Positions 1 to 7,221 of a stretch of 7,257 nucleotides of DNA are shown in pieces. How positions within the stretch are numbered: position 1 is the first letter of the stretch; the number at the start of each line of letters is the position of its first letter. The notes under the pieces are model-generated. The model was not told the DNA's origin. It saw nothing but the letters and a program-made list of their open reading frames with translations, and did no database searches. The DNA comes from Mucilaginibacter sp. UBA4741 (GTDB lineage: Bacteria > Bacteroidota > Bacteroidia > Sphingobacteriales > Sphingobacteriaceae). The stretch is taken from contig DHIR01000123.1 in assembly GCA_002403905.1 (NCBI GenBank), positions 1 to 7,257 of the forward strand. Direction: 5' to 3'. Position numbers and translations under genes: made by a program.

Positions 1-73
1 TAGTTTGGTATTTTTCACATATTTATTATGTATTGCGTTGAATATCGCCGTTACTATATCCTTCAGTCCAGCC

Positions 74-110
74 TAAAATACAAAAGCGGGCCATGCGGTC
101 CGCCGTTGTA
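74..110 (-). terminator. Probable rho-independent terminator after the complete susC-susD pair
   Basis: Seen: on the minus strand GCGGACC, a GCAT loop and GGCCCGC (103 to 86) form a 7-bp GC-rich stem with one G-T wobble. It is followed directly by TTTTGTATTTTAG. Outer arms TACAA and TTGTA (110-106 and 83-79) can extend the stem across a 2x2 internal loop. The hairpin starts about 25-30 bases after the SusD stop codon, where the transcript would be expected to end. The T-tract is interrupted (TTTT, GTA, TTTT), so termination may be incomplete. The same stretch can be read as a short stop-bounded open frame, but it matches no protein I recognise. Confidence 0.6.
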
Positions 111-133
111 TATTCAGCTGGAAATTGAGTTTA

Positions 134-1642
134 TTAAAACCCCGTGTTGTTTGGCAATAACTTAGGATTAACATCTGTTTCCTGTTTGGGTACCGGGAAC
201 AACAATTGTTTTTCGGCAAATGTTGAGCCAAATACGGTTTGATGACCAACAAAGTTGTCCCAGTTTCCTGTTACGTCATTGTGTACCTTACGGGTACGCA
301 CCATATCAAACCACATTTTGTTTTCGAAACATAGCTCATAATAACGTTGTAGCCAAACTTCTTTCTCAAACAGATCTTTTGTAAGTGCAAGGGTTGGGCC
401 AAGGTTGGCTCTGGCGCGAATAGCGTTTACATACGATATAGCGTCGGCGTTTGGCCCGTTCTCGGCCTGGTTAGCGGCTTCTGCGTACATCAGCATGACA
501 TCTGCCAGGCGGTAGATAGTATAGTTAAGATCAGACTTAGCCGTAGTGGTAACCGCGTTTTGATCAAACCACTTATAAATATAACGATTGGTAAAAGTTA
601 CAGTGGCACCGGTATTGATGTTGGGGTAACTGGTGTAAAAAAACTGTTTTTCGTCTACGCGTTTGTCGCCTGCAGGATAGGAGGCAATAAATTGCGCTGT
701 TGGGTATACCGACCCATACTCATCCGAATACTTCGAAATTTTTGAATAGTTCGGTATAGTAAGCGCGGTAAGCGGATTAGTTGATGGCACGGCTGCAGCA
801 TATTGCACCTGAAAAATAAATTCCCCACTATTTTTATTGGCTGGAATTATCATATCAGTATACTGCGGAAATAGTGTATATCCGCCATTCTTGATTACAT
901 CTAATGAGCGCTTTGCTGATTCTGCATAAGCCGCAGTACCGCCATTGATTGCAGCGCCAGCATAAGTAAGATATACATCAGCAAGCAATGATTTTACAGC
1001 ACCCATACTTACTTTGCCTGTAGCATCTTTATATGGTAGCGTTGATTTTTCAGCGGCAAGCAAATCAGGGATAATTATATCATCATAAATTTGTTTTGCA
1101 GGTGTGCGTGCAACCTGTAAATTCAAATCTTTTGGCGGTGCAGTTATTTCAGGTACTGCGCCATACATACGTACCAGGTAGAAATAATATAAAGCCCTTA
1201 ATGTACGAGCCTCGGCCACCATATTGTTTTTAGCTTCATCCGTTAAACCTGATGCGGTAATAGTTGGTATTTTTTGGATAGCCAGGTTAGTTGCACCTAT
1301 CCCCAAATACATTTGCTGCCACCAGGTATCAAAGTAAAACGAGGTACTGTTGTAATTTAAGGTTTGAAAGCTTACGAAACCGGTTTGTCCCAGGTCGCTA
1401 TTGGCTTTGCCGGTCATGAACTCCATCAGGTTCCAGGTGTTACCACCATATGAGCCTGACTGCCCTGAAAGTAAGCCCTGAAGATTTTGATAACCCCCAT
1501 TGGCCAATGCCCTGGCTACTTTCGCGCTTGAAAGGTTTGATCCCGGTGTTAAAAAGGATGATGGCTTTTCCTCCAGGAATTTTTTACATGAGCACGCAAG
1601 TAACAGGCATGTTACTACTAATATATTTTTAAATGTTTTCAT
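134..1642 (-). CDS. SusD/RagB-family nutrient-binding outer-membrane lipoprotein (complete)
   Basis: Surface lipoprotein of 502 residues that caps the SusC barrel encoded just upstream and helps capture an oligosaccharide or related nutrient. Residues 1-19 are a lipoprotein signal (KNILVVTCLLLACSC). Cys19, followed by KKFLEEKPSSFLTP, is the likely acylated residue because this matches the usual SusD mature start. Cys17, in LLAC, is an alternative. Residues 22 to about 230 fit the N-terminal SusD-like region, including the TPR-like helix AEARTLRALYYFYLVRMYG at 143-161. The C-terminal SusD/RagB region includes YRLADVMLMYAEAANQ (377-392), YVNAIRARANLG (404-415) and the hallmark YYELCFENKMWFDMVRT (434-450). 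Length is normal for the family. It lies 67 bp after the SusC stop with no hairpin between, so the two are probably co-transcribed. The start is the ATG directly before the signal peptide, with no clear Shine-Dalgarno sequence, as is common in Bacteroidota. The ligand cannot be told from sequence. Confidence 0.95.
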   Translation of the reverse strand: MKTFKNILVVTCLLLACSCKKFLEEKPSSFLTPGSNLSSAKVARALANGGYQNLQGLLSGQSGSYGGNTWNLMEFMTGKANSDLGQTGFVSFQTLNYNSTSFYFDTWWQQMYLGIGATNLAIQKIPTITASGLTDEAKNNMVAEARTLRALYYFYLVRMYGAVPEITAPPKDLNLQVARTPAKQIYDDIIIPDLLAAEKSTLPYKDATGKVSMGAVKSLLADVYLTYAGAAINGGTAAYAESAKRSLDVIKNGGYTLFPQYTDMIIPANKNSGEFIFQVQYAAAVPSTNPLTALTIPNYSKISKYSDEYGSVYPTAQFIASYPAGDKRVDEKQFFYTSYPNINTGATVTFTNRYIYKWFDQNAVTTTAKSDLNYTIYRLADVMLMYAEAANQAENGPNADAISYVNAIRARANLGPTLALTKDLFEKEVWLQRYYELCFENKMWFDMVRTRKVHNDVTGNWDNFVGHQTVFGSTFAEKQLLFPVPKQETDVNPKLLPNNTGF

Positions 1643-1709
1643 CTTAATGCAATTTATTATGGTTTAAATACTTCTCTGCTATGTCTCTTCTTGTTGTAAT
1701 AGTATTGTT

Positions 1710-4700
1710 TTAAAATCCAACCTGTACGCCAAGGTTCCACACACGCGGACGAGGTACGGAAAAGAAGTCTAAGTTCTGTGAAAACGCCGGGTTTGACCCA
1801 TAACTAGAGTTAAAAGTATCTACCTCAGGATCATAACCGGTGTATTTGGTGATGATGAAAAGGTTCTGTACACTGGCATAAATCCGCAGGCGGCTCATGT
1901 TTAGTTTTTTAACAGTAGCAGCTGGCAGGTTATAACCTAATATGAAATTTTGACCGCGGATAAATGATCCATCCTCAACCCACCAGGTATCAAAATGCGA
2001 GTCTTGGGCATATTTGTAGTTACGAACCTGCGAGACATAGGTGTTTTGGTTAGTAGATGTCCAGCCGTTTAATACCGTTGCTAAACTATTGGAAATAGTC
2101 TGCCTGTCTTCAGACGAATGTTTAAAGTTGGCTGCAGTATTTACCCCTTCAACAAAACTAATATCGAACGAAAAATCCCAGTTTTTATATTTAACGGAAC
2201 TGCTGAACGTGCCTGTCCATTTTGGATACGCATGGCCAATAACGCTATAGTAGTTACTGCCATCGGCGTTATAAATGTATTTGCGGTCGCCAGATTTTAA
2301 ACCATGCTTGGCAGCTTCGGCAACATCTGCGGGGCTATCACTATAAGTACCCAGGCGCGTCATGCCATAAAATGATCCTATTGGTTGACCAACCCTGATC
2401 ACATAATTTTGACCAAGGAAATTGGGGCCGGGGAAGATGTCAGCATTACCATCATTCAGTTTCAACACCGTATTTTTATTGGCGGTGAACAAAAATGAGG
2501 TAGACCATTGAAAGTTATCAGTTTTAACGTTAACTGTATTTAAGCTTAACTCCACACCTGAGTTACGAACCGAGCCAACATTTTTGTATACGTTGGATGT
2601 TGTAAAACCAGCTGACCATGGAATAGGAGTTTGTAATAACAAATCGTTAGTTGTACGGGTGTAGTAATCAGCATCCAGGTTTATTCTGTTATCAAACAGG
2701 CCCAATTCTATACCACCATCAATCTGGGTAGTACGTTCCCATTTCAAATCAGGATTACCCAGGTAACTTGGTCGTAATGAAATTGCTGCGGCACCATTAA
2801 TAACTGTTTGGCTGGTTCCATACTGGCCAAGCGACCGGTAGTTACCAATTTCCTGGTTACCGGTTACACCAAAACTGGCCCGTACTTTTAAGTTGGAGAT
2901 GGTTGTGTTACCTTTCAAGAAGTCTTCTTGTGATACGCGCCATGCGGCACCTACAGAAGGGAAGAACGAGAATTTATTTCTGTCGCTAAATCGCGATGAA
3001 CCATCGTAACGGCCGGTAGCGGTAAATAGATACTTTTCGTTGATATTATAGTTTATACGGCCATATACAGAGTTTAAGGTATTTGATTGCGCATCAGATT
3101 CTGAAGCGCTTTTAACCGAACCTGCACCCAGGTTGTTAAACTGGAAAAAATCGTCGATAAAGTTTTGGGTTTCTGCACGTACCCTTTCAAAACCGTTACG
3201 GCTTAACGAGAAACCTAATAAGGCTGTAAAACGTTGGTGGTCATTCACCTTTTTGTTCCAGGTTAAGTAGTTTTCTGATTGCCAGTAGTAATTTGAATAC
3301 TCATTAATGTTGGCAATACCGCCCTGATCGGCAGATAAGTGCTGTAATGATAATGACGAATAGGAATTATTTTTCTGGGTATTTAAATTGTAACCAAAAT
3401 CGGTTTTAAAATCCAGATCTTTTGCTATTTTAAATACTGCATAAATATTACCCAACATCTGGGTAGTATTATTTAAAGTATAGCGCTCATTAGCTACCTG
3501 GATAGGGTTAGGCGCGCCCTCCAATCCGTTGATATCAAAGTTACCGGCGTAGGTTCCGTCAGGGTATCTGATGGGTACTATAGGCACTTCTTCAATTACA
3601 TCACGGGGTACGTTAAGGCCACCGTTACCATCGCTTACCATGCGCTGGCGGCTGGCAATAAGATTAATGCTACCACCTATTTTAAGCCAGTCTTTAACGT
3701 CATTATCCATCGTCATTTTAATAGAATAGCGTTTAAAAGCCGATGTAGGGATTAAACCTTTTTGGTTAAGATAACCTAATGATAAGCTGTAAACCGATTT
3801 ATCGCTGCCGCCCTGTATGTTTAATTGGTGGCTTTGAGAGAACGCCGGCTTATAAGTTTCCTTTTCCCAATTGGTATTATAAATAGGGTTGTTGTTCACA
3901 TCAAACAGCAGCGGATAGTTGGCATGATTTAAAGCTTTTGCCGGTGTTTGTATCGAACCGTCTGTAGCAAACTTTTGCCCGTTGGCAAAGGCCTGGTTAT
4001 ACACTTGTACAAACTGCGTGGCGTTTAATGTTGGCATGTGCCTGTAAAGCTCGCTAACGTTACCATTTGCTTCGTAGCTAATGGTAGCCGCCCCCACCCT
4101 GCCGCGTTTGGTAGTGACCATAATTACACCGTTGGCACCACGTACCCCGTAAATTGCTGTTGATGAAGCATCCTTTAAAATCTCAATTGATGCGATATCA
4201 TTTGGGTTGATAGAGTTAGGGTCTACACCAACCACGCCATCTACAACGTAAATAGGGTCAACGTTGGAGTTAATAGAGCCAATACCCCTGATGCGTACCT
4301 TTGCAGGGGCACCGGGCGCATTACTATTAACACTTACCTCAACGCCGGCAACCTTTCCTTGTAAAGCTTGCGATAAATTGGGCACAGGCTTGTCAAGCAA
4401 TTGCTCGGCTTTAACGGTGGTGACAGCGCCGGTAAGGTCCGATTTTCTGGCTGTACCATAGCCTATTACTACCACCTCGCCAAGGGCTTTTGATTCTTCG
4501 GTCATTTTAACATCCAGTGTAGTTTTACCTACAGCGCTTAGTTCCTGTGATGCATAGCCCGTATATGAAAACACCAGTACCGAATTGGCGTCTGTTATTT
4601 GAAGGCTGTAACTGCCGTTTACATTAGTTTGGGTACCAACCTGAGTGTCTTTAATTTTTATACTTACACCCGGTAAAGGCGAACCGTCTTTTGCATCGGT

Positions 4701-4784
4701 TACCGTTCCGGTTATTTTGCTCTGAGCCATTACCTGTAATGATAGCAATGCGAACAGGATCGAATAAATAAATTGTTTCTTCAT
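1710..4784 (-). CDS. SusC/RagA-family TonB-dependent outer-membrane transporter (complete)
   Basis: Outer-membrane barrel of 1024 residues that imports glycan fragments or similar nutrients using TonB/ExbBD energy, working with the SusD encoded next. Residues 1-20 are a signal peptide, cleaved after VMA before Gln21. Residues 23 to about 97 are a carboxypeptidase-regulatory-like fold (ITGTVTDAKDGSPLPGVSI, then VNGSYSL). GEVVVIGYGT at 102-111 is the conserved SusC segment before the plug. The plug spans about 115-228, with RIRGIGSINSNVDPIYVVDG at 164-183 (the SusC signature) and EILKDASSTAIYGVRGANG at 201-219. The rest is beta-barrel, ending in the aromatic C-terminus VQVGF. There is no N-terminal STN domain, so direct FecR/ECF-sigma signalling through this receptor is unlikely. 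Length is normal. The ATG at 4784 begins a good signal peptide and lies about 43 bases after the -10 element of the proposed promoter. The substrate is unknown. Confidence 0.97.
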   Translation of the reverse strand: MKKQFIYSILFALLSLQVMAQSKITGTVTDAKDGSPLPGVSIKIKDTQVGTQTNVNGSYSLQITDANSVLVFSYTGYASQELSAVGKTTLDVKMTEESKALGEVVVIGYGTARKSDLTGAVTTVKAEQLLDKPVPNLSQALQGKVAGVEVSVNSNAPGAPAKVRIRGIGSINSNVDPIYVVDGVVGVDPNSINPNDIASIEILKDASSTAIYGVRGANGVIMVTTKRGRVGAATISYEANGNVSELYRHMPTLNATQFVQVYNQAFANGQKFATDGSIQTPAKALNHANYPLLFDVNNNPIYNTNWEKETYKPAFSQSHQLNIQGGSDKSVYSLSLGYLNQKGLIPTSAFKRYSIKMTMDNDVKDWLKIGGSINLIASRQRMVSDGNGGLNVPRDVIEEVPIVPIRYPDGTYAGNFDINGLEGAPNPIQVANERYTLNNTTQMLGNIYAVFKIAKDLDFKTDFGYNLNTQKNNSYSSLSLQHLSADQGGIANINEYSNYYWQSENYLTWNKKVNDHQRFTALLGFSLSRNGFERVRAETQNFIDDFFQFNNLGAGSVKSASESDAQSNTLNSVYGRINYNINEKYLFTATGRYDGSSRFSDRNKFSFFPSVGAAWRVSQEDFLKGNTTISNLKVRASFGVTGNQEIGNYRSLGQYGTSQTVINGAAAISLRPSYLGNPDLKWERTTQIDGGIELGLFDNRINLDADYYTRTTNDLLLQTPIPWSAGFTTSNVYKNVGSVRNSGVELSLNTVNVKTDNFQWSTSFLFTANKNTVLKLNDGNADIFPGPNFLGQNYVIRVGQPIGSFYGMTRLGTYSDSPADVAEAAKHGLKSGDRKYIYNADGSNYYSVIGHAYPKWTGTFSSSVKYKNWDFSFDISFVEGVNTAANFKHSSEDRQTISNSLATVLNGWTSTNQNTYVSQVRNYKYAQDSHFDTWWVEDGSFIRGQNFILGYNLPAATVKKLNMSRLRIYASVQNLFIITKYTGYDPEVDTFNSSYGSNPAFSQNLDFFSVPRPRVWNLGVQVGF

Positions 4785-4826
4785 AATGTTTAGTTGTGTG
4801 TTTATAATTAATTCCCTTCACAGGAT

Positions 4827-4855
4827 AATTTAGCGGACGACGAAAAACCTGTCAA
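4827..4855 (-). promoter_or_regulatory. Promoter of the complete susC-susD unit
   Basis: Seen on the minus strand: TTGACA (4855-4850), exactly 17 bases, then TAAATT (4832-4827), reading on as TAAATTAT. This is a near-ideal sigma70-type arrangement. It also partly fits the Bacteroidota consensus TTG, 19-21 bases, TAnnTTTG: the TTG-to-TA spacing is 20, but the final TG of the -7 box is missing. It would start transcription near 4820 and give a 5' leader of about 35 bases before the susC ATG. A copy of the direct repeat ends only 4 bases from the -35 element, as expected for an activator that contacts RNA polymerase. The element is inferred from sequence only. Confidence 0.6.
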
Positions 4856-4859
4856 GTGA

Positions 4860-4870
4860 TTTTCATGGGG
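4860..4870 (-). repeat. Direct repeat copy 1, candidate regulator-binding site next to the -35
   Basis: The minus strand reads CCCCATGAAAA, followed by TCACTTGACA, so the site sits 4 bases upstream of the -35 box. The second, identical core lies at 4949-4959 in the same orientation. Both are followed by ATCA, after an extra run of A in the other copy. The position suits an activator of the susC promoter, for example a hybrid two-component or AraC-type regulator of the kinds known for these loci. No regulator gene is in the window. Confidence 0.35.
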
Positions 4871-4948
4871 GTATAAAATCCCTGGTAGAATCATCGATTT
4901 GCCAAAATAAAGGCAAAACAAACCCATCTATCTTTACGATATTGATTT

Positions 4949-4959
4949 TTTTCATGGGG
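4949..4959 (-). repeat. Direct repeat copy 2, upstream candidate regulator-binding site
   Basis: The minus strand reads CCCCATGAAAA, within ACACCCCATGAAAAAAATCA. It lies 89 bp upstream of copy 1, in the same orientation. An exact 11-bp match within a 316-bp gap is suggestive, but the A-run lowers its information content. Confidence 0.3.
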
Positions 4960-5086
4960 TGTTGTTTAAATTTGGTTAGATGTTAGGTAATTATTGGTTT
5001 ATTAAAATTTAATCATTGCCGATGATGTTTGGGGTCAAACACAAACAGACCGCCTTATCTGTGTTCAATAATATATAATTTAGCTA

Positions 5087-5103
5087 GGAGCCTGTCGGAC
5101 TTA
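5087..5103. repeat. Possible insertion-sequence terminal repeat or rearrangement junction
   Basis: The plus strand reads AGGAGCCTGTCGGACTT. Similarity to the DUF1080 family stops exactly where this begins. Its style (GAGCCTGTC at the tip) resembles terminal inverted repeats of IS5/IS1182-type elements. This is from general memory, not a database match. No second copy and no transposase are in the window. If it is a left-hand tip, the element body would lie on the side where the DUF1080 remnant sits, which argues against a simple insertion here. Confidence 0.25.
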
Positions 5104-5390
5104 AAAATCCAGTGAAAATTCAAAATCTAAAAATTCTTTGTTGGTCACAATATCACTGCCATGCCGCCCTGTGGGTTCACACCCATAACCCCATTTTCTA
5201 TTTTCCAGCCTTCTCCTGTAAATCGTGTGCCATTAGCTTTTTGCCAGCCATCAAATGTTTTTCCATTAAACAATAACATCCATCCTTGTTTAATTTCCTT
5301 TTTACTAAGTGAAGGTAATTGCGCTTTTGCTGAAATAATAAAACAAAAAAGTCCCAGTATTAAAAGCGAGGTGTTTTTTTTCATATTCAT
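5101..5390 (-). pseudogene. DUF1080 / 3-keto-disaccharide hydrolase-family protein, frameshifted N-terminal remnant
   Basis: The first frame gives 81 residues. Residues 1-23 (or from Met3) are a secretion signal cleaved after SAKA. LSKKEIKQGWMLLFNGKTFDGW then carries the family hallmark GW-LLFNGK-GW, and GEGWKIENGVMGVNPQGG continues the family pattern. After GG near 5161 the frame shifts. The next frame, from 5160, reads GSDIVTNKEFLDFEFSLDF, which is the expected continuation (compare the usual GGDIVT and DFEL motifs), and then meets a stop at 5101-5103. One missing base or two extra bases would explain the shift. The family normally runs about 200-260 residues, so roughly two thirds of the domain is absent. 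Family members are secreted glycan-active proteins, some acting on 3-keto-glycosides. The gene begins 11 bp after the susD stop and was probably in that operon. It is almost certainly non-functional, unless the defects are assembly errors. Confidence 0.85.
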
Positions 5391-5401
5391 AGTTTATTTT
5401 T

Positions 5402-6970
5402 TTAAAATTGTGTGTAGCCTTTATTTTGAATGATTTTTCCTGGATTGGATTGCATAACCGGGGTTGGAATAGGGTAGCTTAGCATATTATCACTCCAGGT
5501 AAAAGGAGAATAGCCATCAACTGCCTGCTCTGCAGTCATCACATCTTTTGCTCTGCCCGTTCTAACCAGGTCAAACCACCGGTGGTTTTCGAAAGCCAGT
5601 TCTACCCGCCTTTCGTTTTCTATAGCTAGCAGCAGCGCATTGTCGTCTGCAAAATCAGTCAATGCATAGTCTTTTAGCAAATTAGCAGGAGGGGTAATTG
5701 CAGGGTCTCCCTTGGTGTTTCTTGCTCTCTGTCTTATTTTATTTACATACGATAATGCCTGGCTTTTATCTCCTCCGGTACGTACCAGTGCTTCAGCATA
5801 TAAAAGATAGATATCAGCGAGGCGTAATTCAATCCAGTTATTTCCGTTATCACTGCCGGTTGTTGCTACATCATAATATTTACGTACATACCTGTCATTC
5901 TGTACAGCTCCGTTTTTTGCACTGACCCAAAAGTCGCGCATTGATACAAACTTTCTCGGATCCCCAAGGGTATAGGCGCGGGACATATCACCAGTAGGAG
6001 AATTGCTTCCACCTTTATCGCCCACCAACACCACTTCTTTATCCGAAAAACGTGGTGCAAAGTCATTATTCCACGGACTTCCTGTCACTCCGTTAGGGCT
6101 TCCCTTCATATATTGAATCTCAAATAACGATTCGGCGCTGTTCTTTTTATTTACATCAAACAGGTCGGCATAACTTGGCACTAAAGCGGCACCTGAAGAA
6201 TTGATAACTTGTTGTGCTTCTTGTATGGCAAGCGTATAATACGCGGCGCCTTTATTAAGAGGATAACCAGCCATTGTCATATATACCTTACACAAAAGAC
6301 CGTGGGCACTCCACATTGTCGCGCGGCCTACATCTGTTGCACCATATTTAGCAGGCAAATTGGCCTCAGCAAATTGGAGATCTGCGACAATCAAATCATA
6401 GGTCTCTTGCAGAGATACCCGGTTTAATTTATAAGCATCTGCCGGCGTGATTTCTTTATCAACTTTTAAAACACCTAGCAGGTTTCCATTAGTTGAATAA
6501 CCACCGAAAACCCTGTTCAGCCAAAAATACATCAAGGCCCGCACAAATCGTGCTTCGGCTATGTATTGGGCTTTCAGTTTTGGGTCCTTAAAGTTAACAC
6601 TTTCAATACGGCCGATAACAATATTGCTGCGCAAAATAACATTGTAGCAATTATTCCAGCAACTTGAAAGATAACCGTTTTCTGGTAAAAGAGGTGAAGC
6701 AAATATGTCTATCCCGTTATCATCAGCCGGATTTCCGGCAAGCCATGAGTAGGTAGTATTATCTGAACGAATTTCGCCGAGTCTGATAAAAGTATTGTTA
6801 TAAACAGAGCGAAGGCCAGCATATGCTCCAAGTACAGCTTGATTCATGTCACTTTCTGTTTTATAAAATCCAGCAGAATTTAGATTGGATGGTGGATTTA
6901 AAGCAATAAAGTCTTTTTTACAGGAAAACAGCAGCAATAAACTAAATGAGGCTATTATTATTTTTTTCAT
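5402..6970 (-). CDS. SusD/RagB-family nutrient-binding outer-membrane lipoprotein of the second pair (complete)
   Basis: Surface lipoprotein of 522 residues, partner of the receptor whose 3' end lies 10 bp upstream. Residues 1-16 are a lipoprotein signal with lipobox LFSC. Cys17 is the lipidated residue, followed by KKDFIALNPPS, a typical SusD mature start. The N-terminal half includes the TPR-like helix IAEARFVRALMYFWLNRVFGG at 137-157. The C-terminal SusD/RagB half includes ELRLADIYLLYAEALVRTGG at 381-400, YVNKIRQRAR at 408-417 and the hallmark NERRVELAFENHRWFDLVRTG at 452-472. Length is normal. Outside these shared motifs it differs clearly from the SusD at 134-1642, so the two are not a recent duplication and probably bind different ligands. 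Eleven bases separate it from the broken DUF1080 gene downstream. No Shine-Dalgarno sequence is evident before the ATG, only A/T-rich sequence. Confidence 0.95.
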   Translation of the reverse strand: MKKIIIASFSLLLLFSCKKDFIALNPPSNLNSAGFYKTESDMNQAVLGAYAGLRSVYNNTFIRLGEIRSDNTTYSWLAGNPADDNGIDIFASPLLPENGYLSSCWNNCYNVILRSNIVIGRIESVNFKDPKLKAQYIAEARFVRALMYFWLNRVFGGYSTNGNLLGVLKVDKEITPADAYKLNRVSLQETYDLIVADLQFAEANLPAKYGATDVGRATMWSAHGLLCKVYMTMAGYPLNKGAAYYTLAIQEAQQVINSSGAALVPSYADLFDVNKKNSAESLFEIQYMKGSPNGVTGSPWNNDFAPRFSDKEVVLVGDKGGSNSPTGDMSRAYTLGDPRKFVSMRDFWVSAKNGAVQNDRYVRKYYDVATTGSDNGNNWIELRLADIYLLYAEALVRTGGDKSQALSYVNKIRQRARNTKGDPAITPPANLLKDYALTDFADDNALLLAIENERRVELAFENHRWFDLVRTGRAKDVMTAEQAVDGYSPFTWSDNMLSYPIPTPVMQSNPGKIIQNKGYTQF

Positions 6971-6980
6971 CTTTTAATTA

Positions 6981-7221
6981 TTAAAAAGTAAGATTTAAAC
7001 CAACAATTAAACTGCGGGCAGCAGGATATCCTGCGTAATCGCCACCTTTGGTAAGTCCGTCACCTTCGCTACTCGTTTCCGGATCATAACCAAGGTACTT
7101 CGTCCATGTAAATAAATTTTGACTGGTTACATAGAGGCGCAGTCCATTTATTTTCAAGGTCTTTATAGCGCTTTTCGTGAAATCGTATGCCAAAGTAACG
7201 TTACGAAGACGTATATAGGAT
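6981..7221 (-). CDS. SusC/RagA-family TonB-dependent transporter, C-terminal fragment cut by the contig end
   Basis: Only the last 80 residues are genomic, starting SYIRLRNVTLAYDF. This matches the SusC penultimate-strand motif (S-hydrophobic-IRLRN-TL-Y). It continues with LRLYVTSQNLFTWTKYLGYDPE, also a strong SusC signature, and ends in the aromatic barrel C-terminus LNLTF. The complete SusC in this window has the equivalent SFIRGQNFILGYNLP and YASVQNLFIITKYTGYDPE. A full gene would be near 1000 codons, so more than 90 percent is missing beyond the window. The apparent ATG at 7238-7236 and the peptide MCIRDR come from adapter sequence and must not be taken as a start. It is followed 10 bp later by its SusD partner. 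Confidence 0.92.

Larger units (their letters stand above)
4785..5100. other. Intergenic region upstream of the complete susC
   Basis: This 316-bp stretch has no convincing gene. It holds the proposed susC promoter (4827-4855), two copies of an 11-bp direct repeat (4860-4870 and 4949-4959), and a possible insertion-sequence end at its far edge (5087-5103). The part from about 4980 to 5086 is A/T-rich and I see no clear signal in it. A 30-codon open frame on the minus strand (4955 to 4863) starts in one repeat copy and stops in the other. It is probably chance, since it lies upstream of the promoter and matches nothing I recognise. Confidence 0.7.

Noticed and set aside
34..132. A stop-bounded minus-strand frame across the hairpin, containing MARFCILGWTEGYSNG.
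   Set aside because: It is only about 30 codons, has no suitable start at its beginning, and matches no family I recognise. The hairpin followed by T-rich sequence explains the region better.
1643..1709. The 67-bp gap between the complete susC and susD was checked for a terminator, promoter or small RNA.
   Set aside because: It is A/T-rich with no stable hairpin and no clear promoter elements. It looks like an ordinary intra-operon spacer.
4863..4955. A 30-codon minus-strand open frame (starts MKKINIVKIDG, ends STRDFIPP) between the two direct repeats, with its ATG in one copy and its TGA in the other.
   Set aside because: It lies upstream of the proposed susC promoter, so it is not a leader peptide of that transcript. 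It has no recognisable similarity or ribosome site. Its start and stop both follow simply from the repeat containing ATGA.
4942..4974. A plus-strand TAAATTTG with a TTG 22 bases upstream, resembling a Bacteroidota promoter.
   Set aside because: The spacing is one base too long, the region is A/T-rich so such matches are expected by chance, and no plus-strand gene follows.
560..6427. Several plus-strand open frames of 60-90 codons opposite the SusC and SusD genes.
   Set aside because: All are antisense to well-supported genes, lack family-like sequence, and are expected as shadows of long coding regions.
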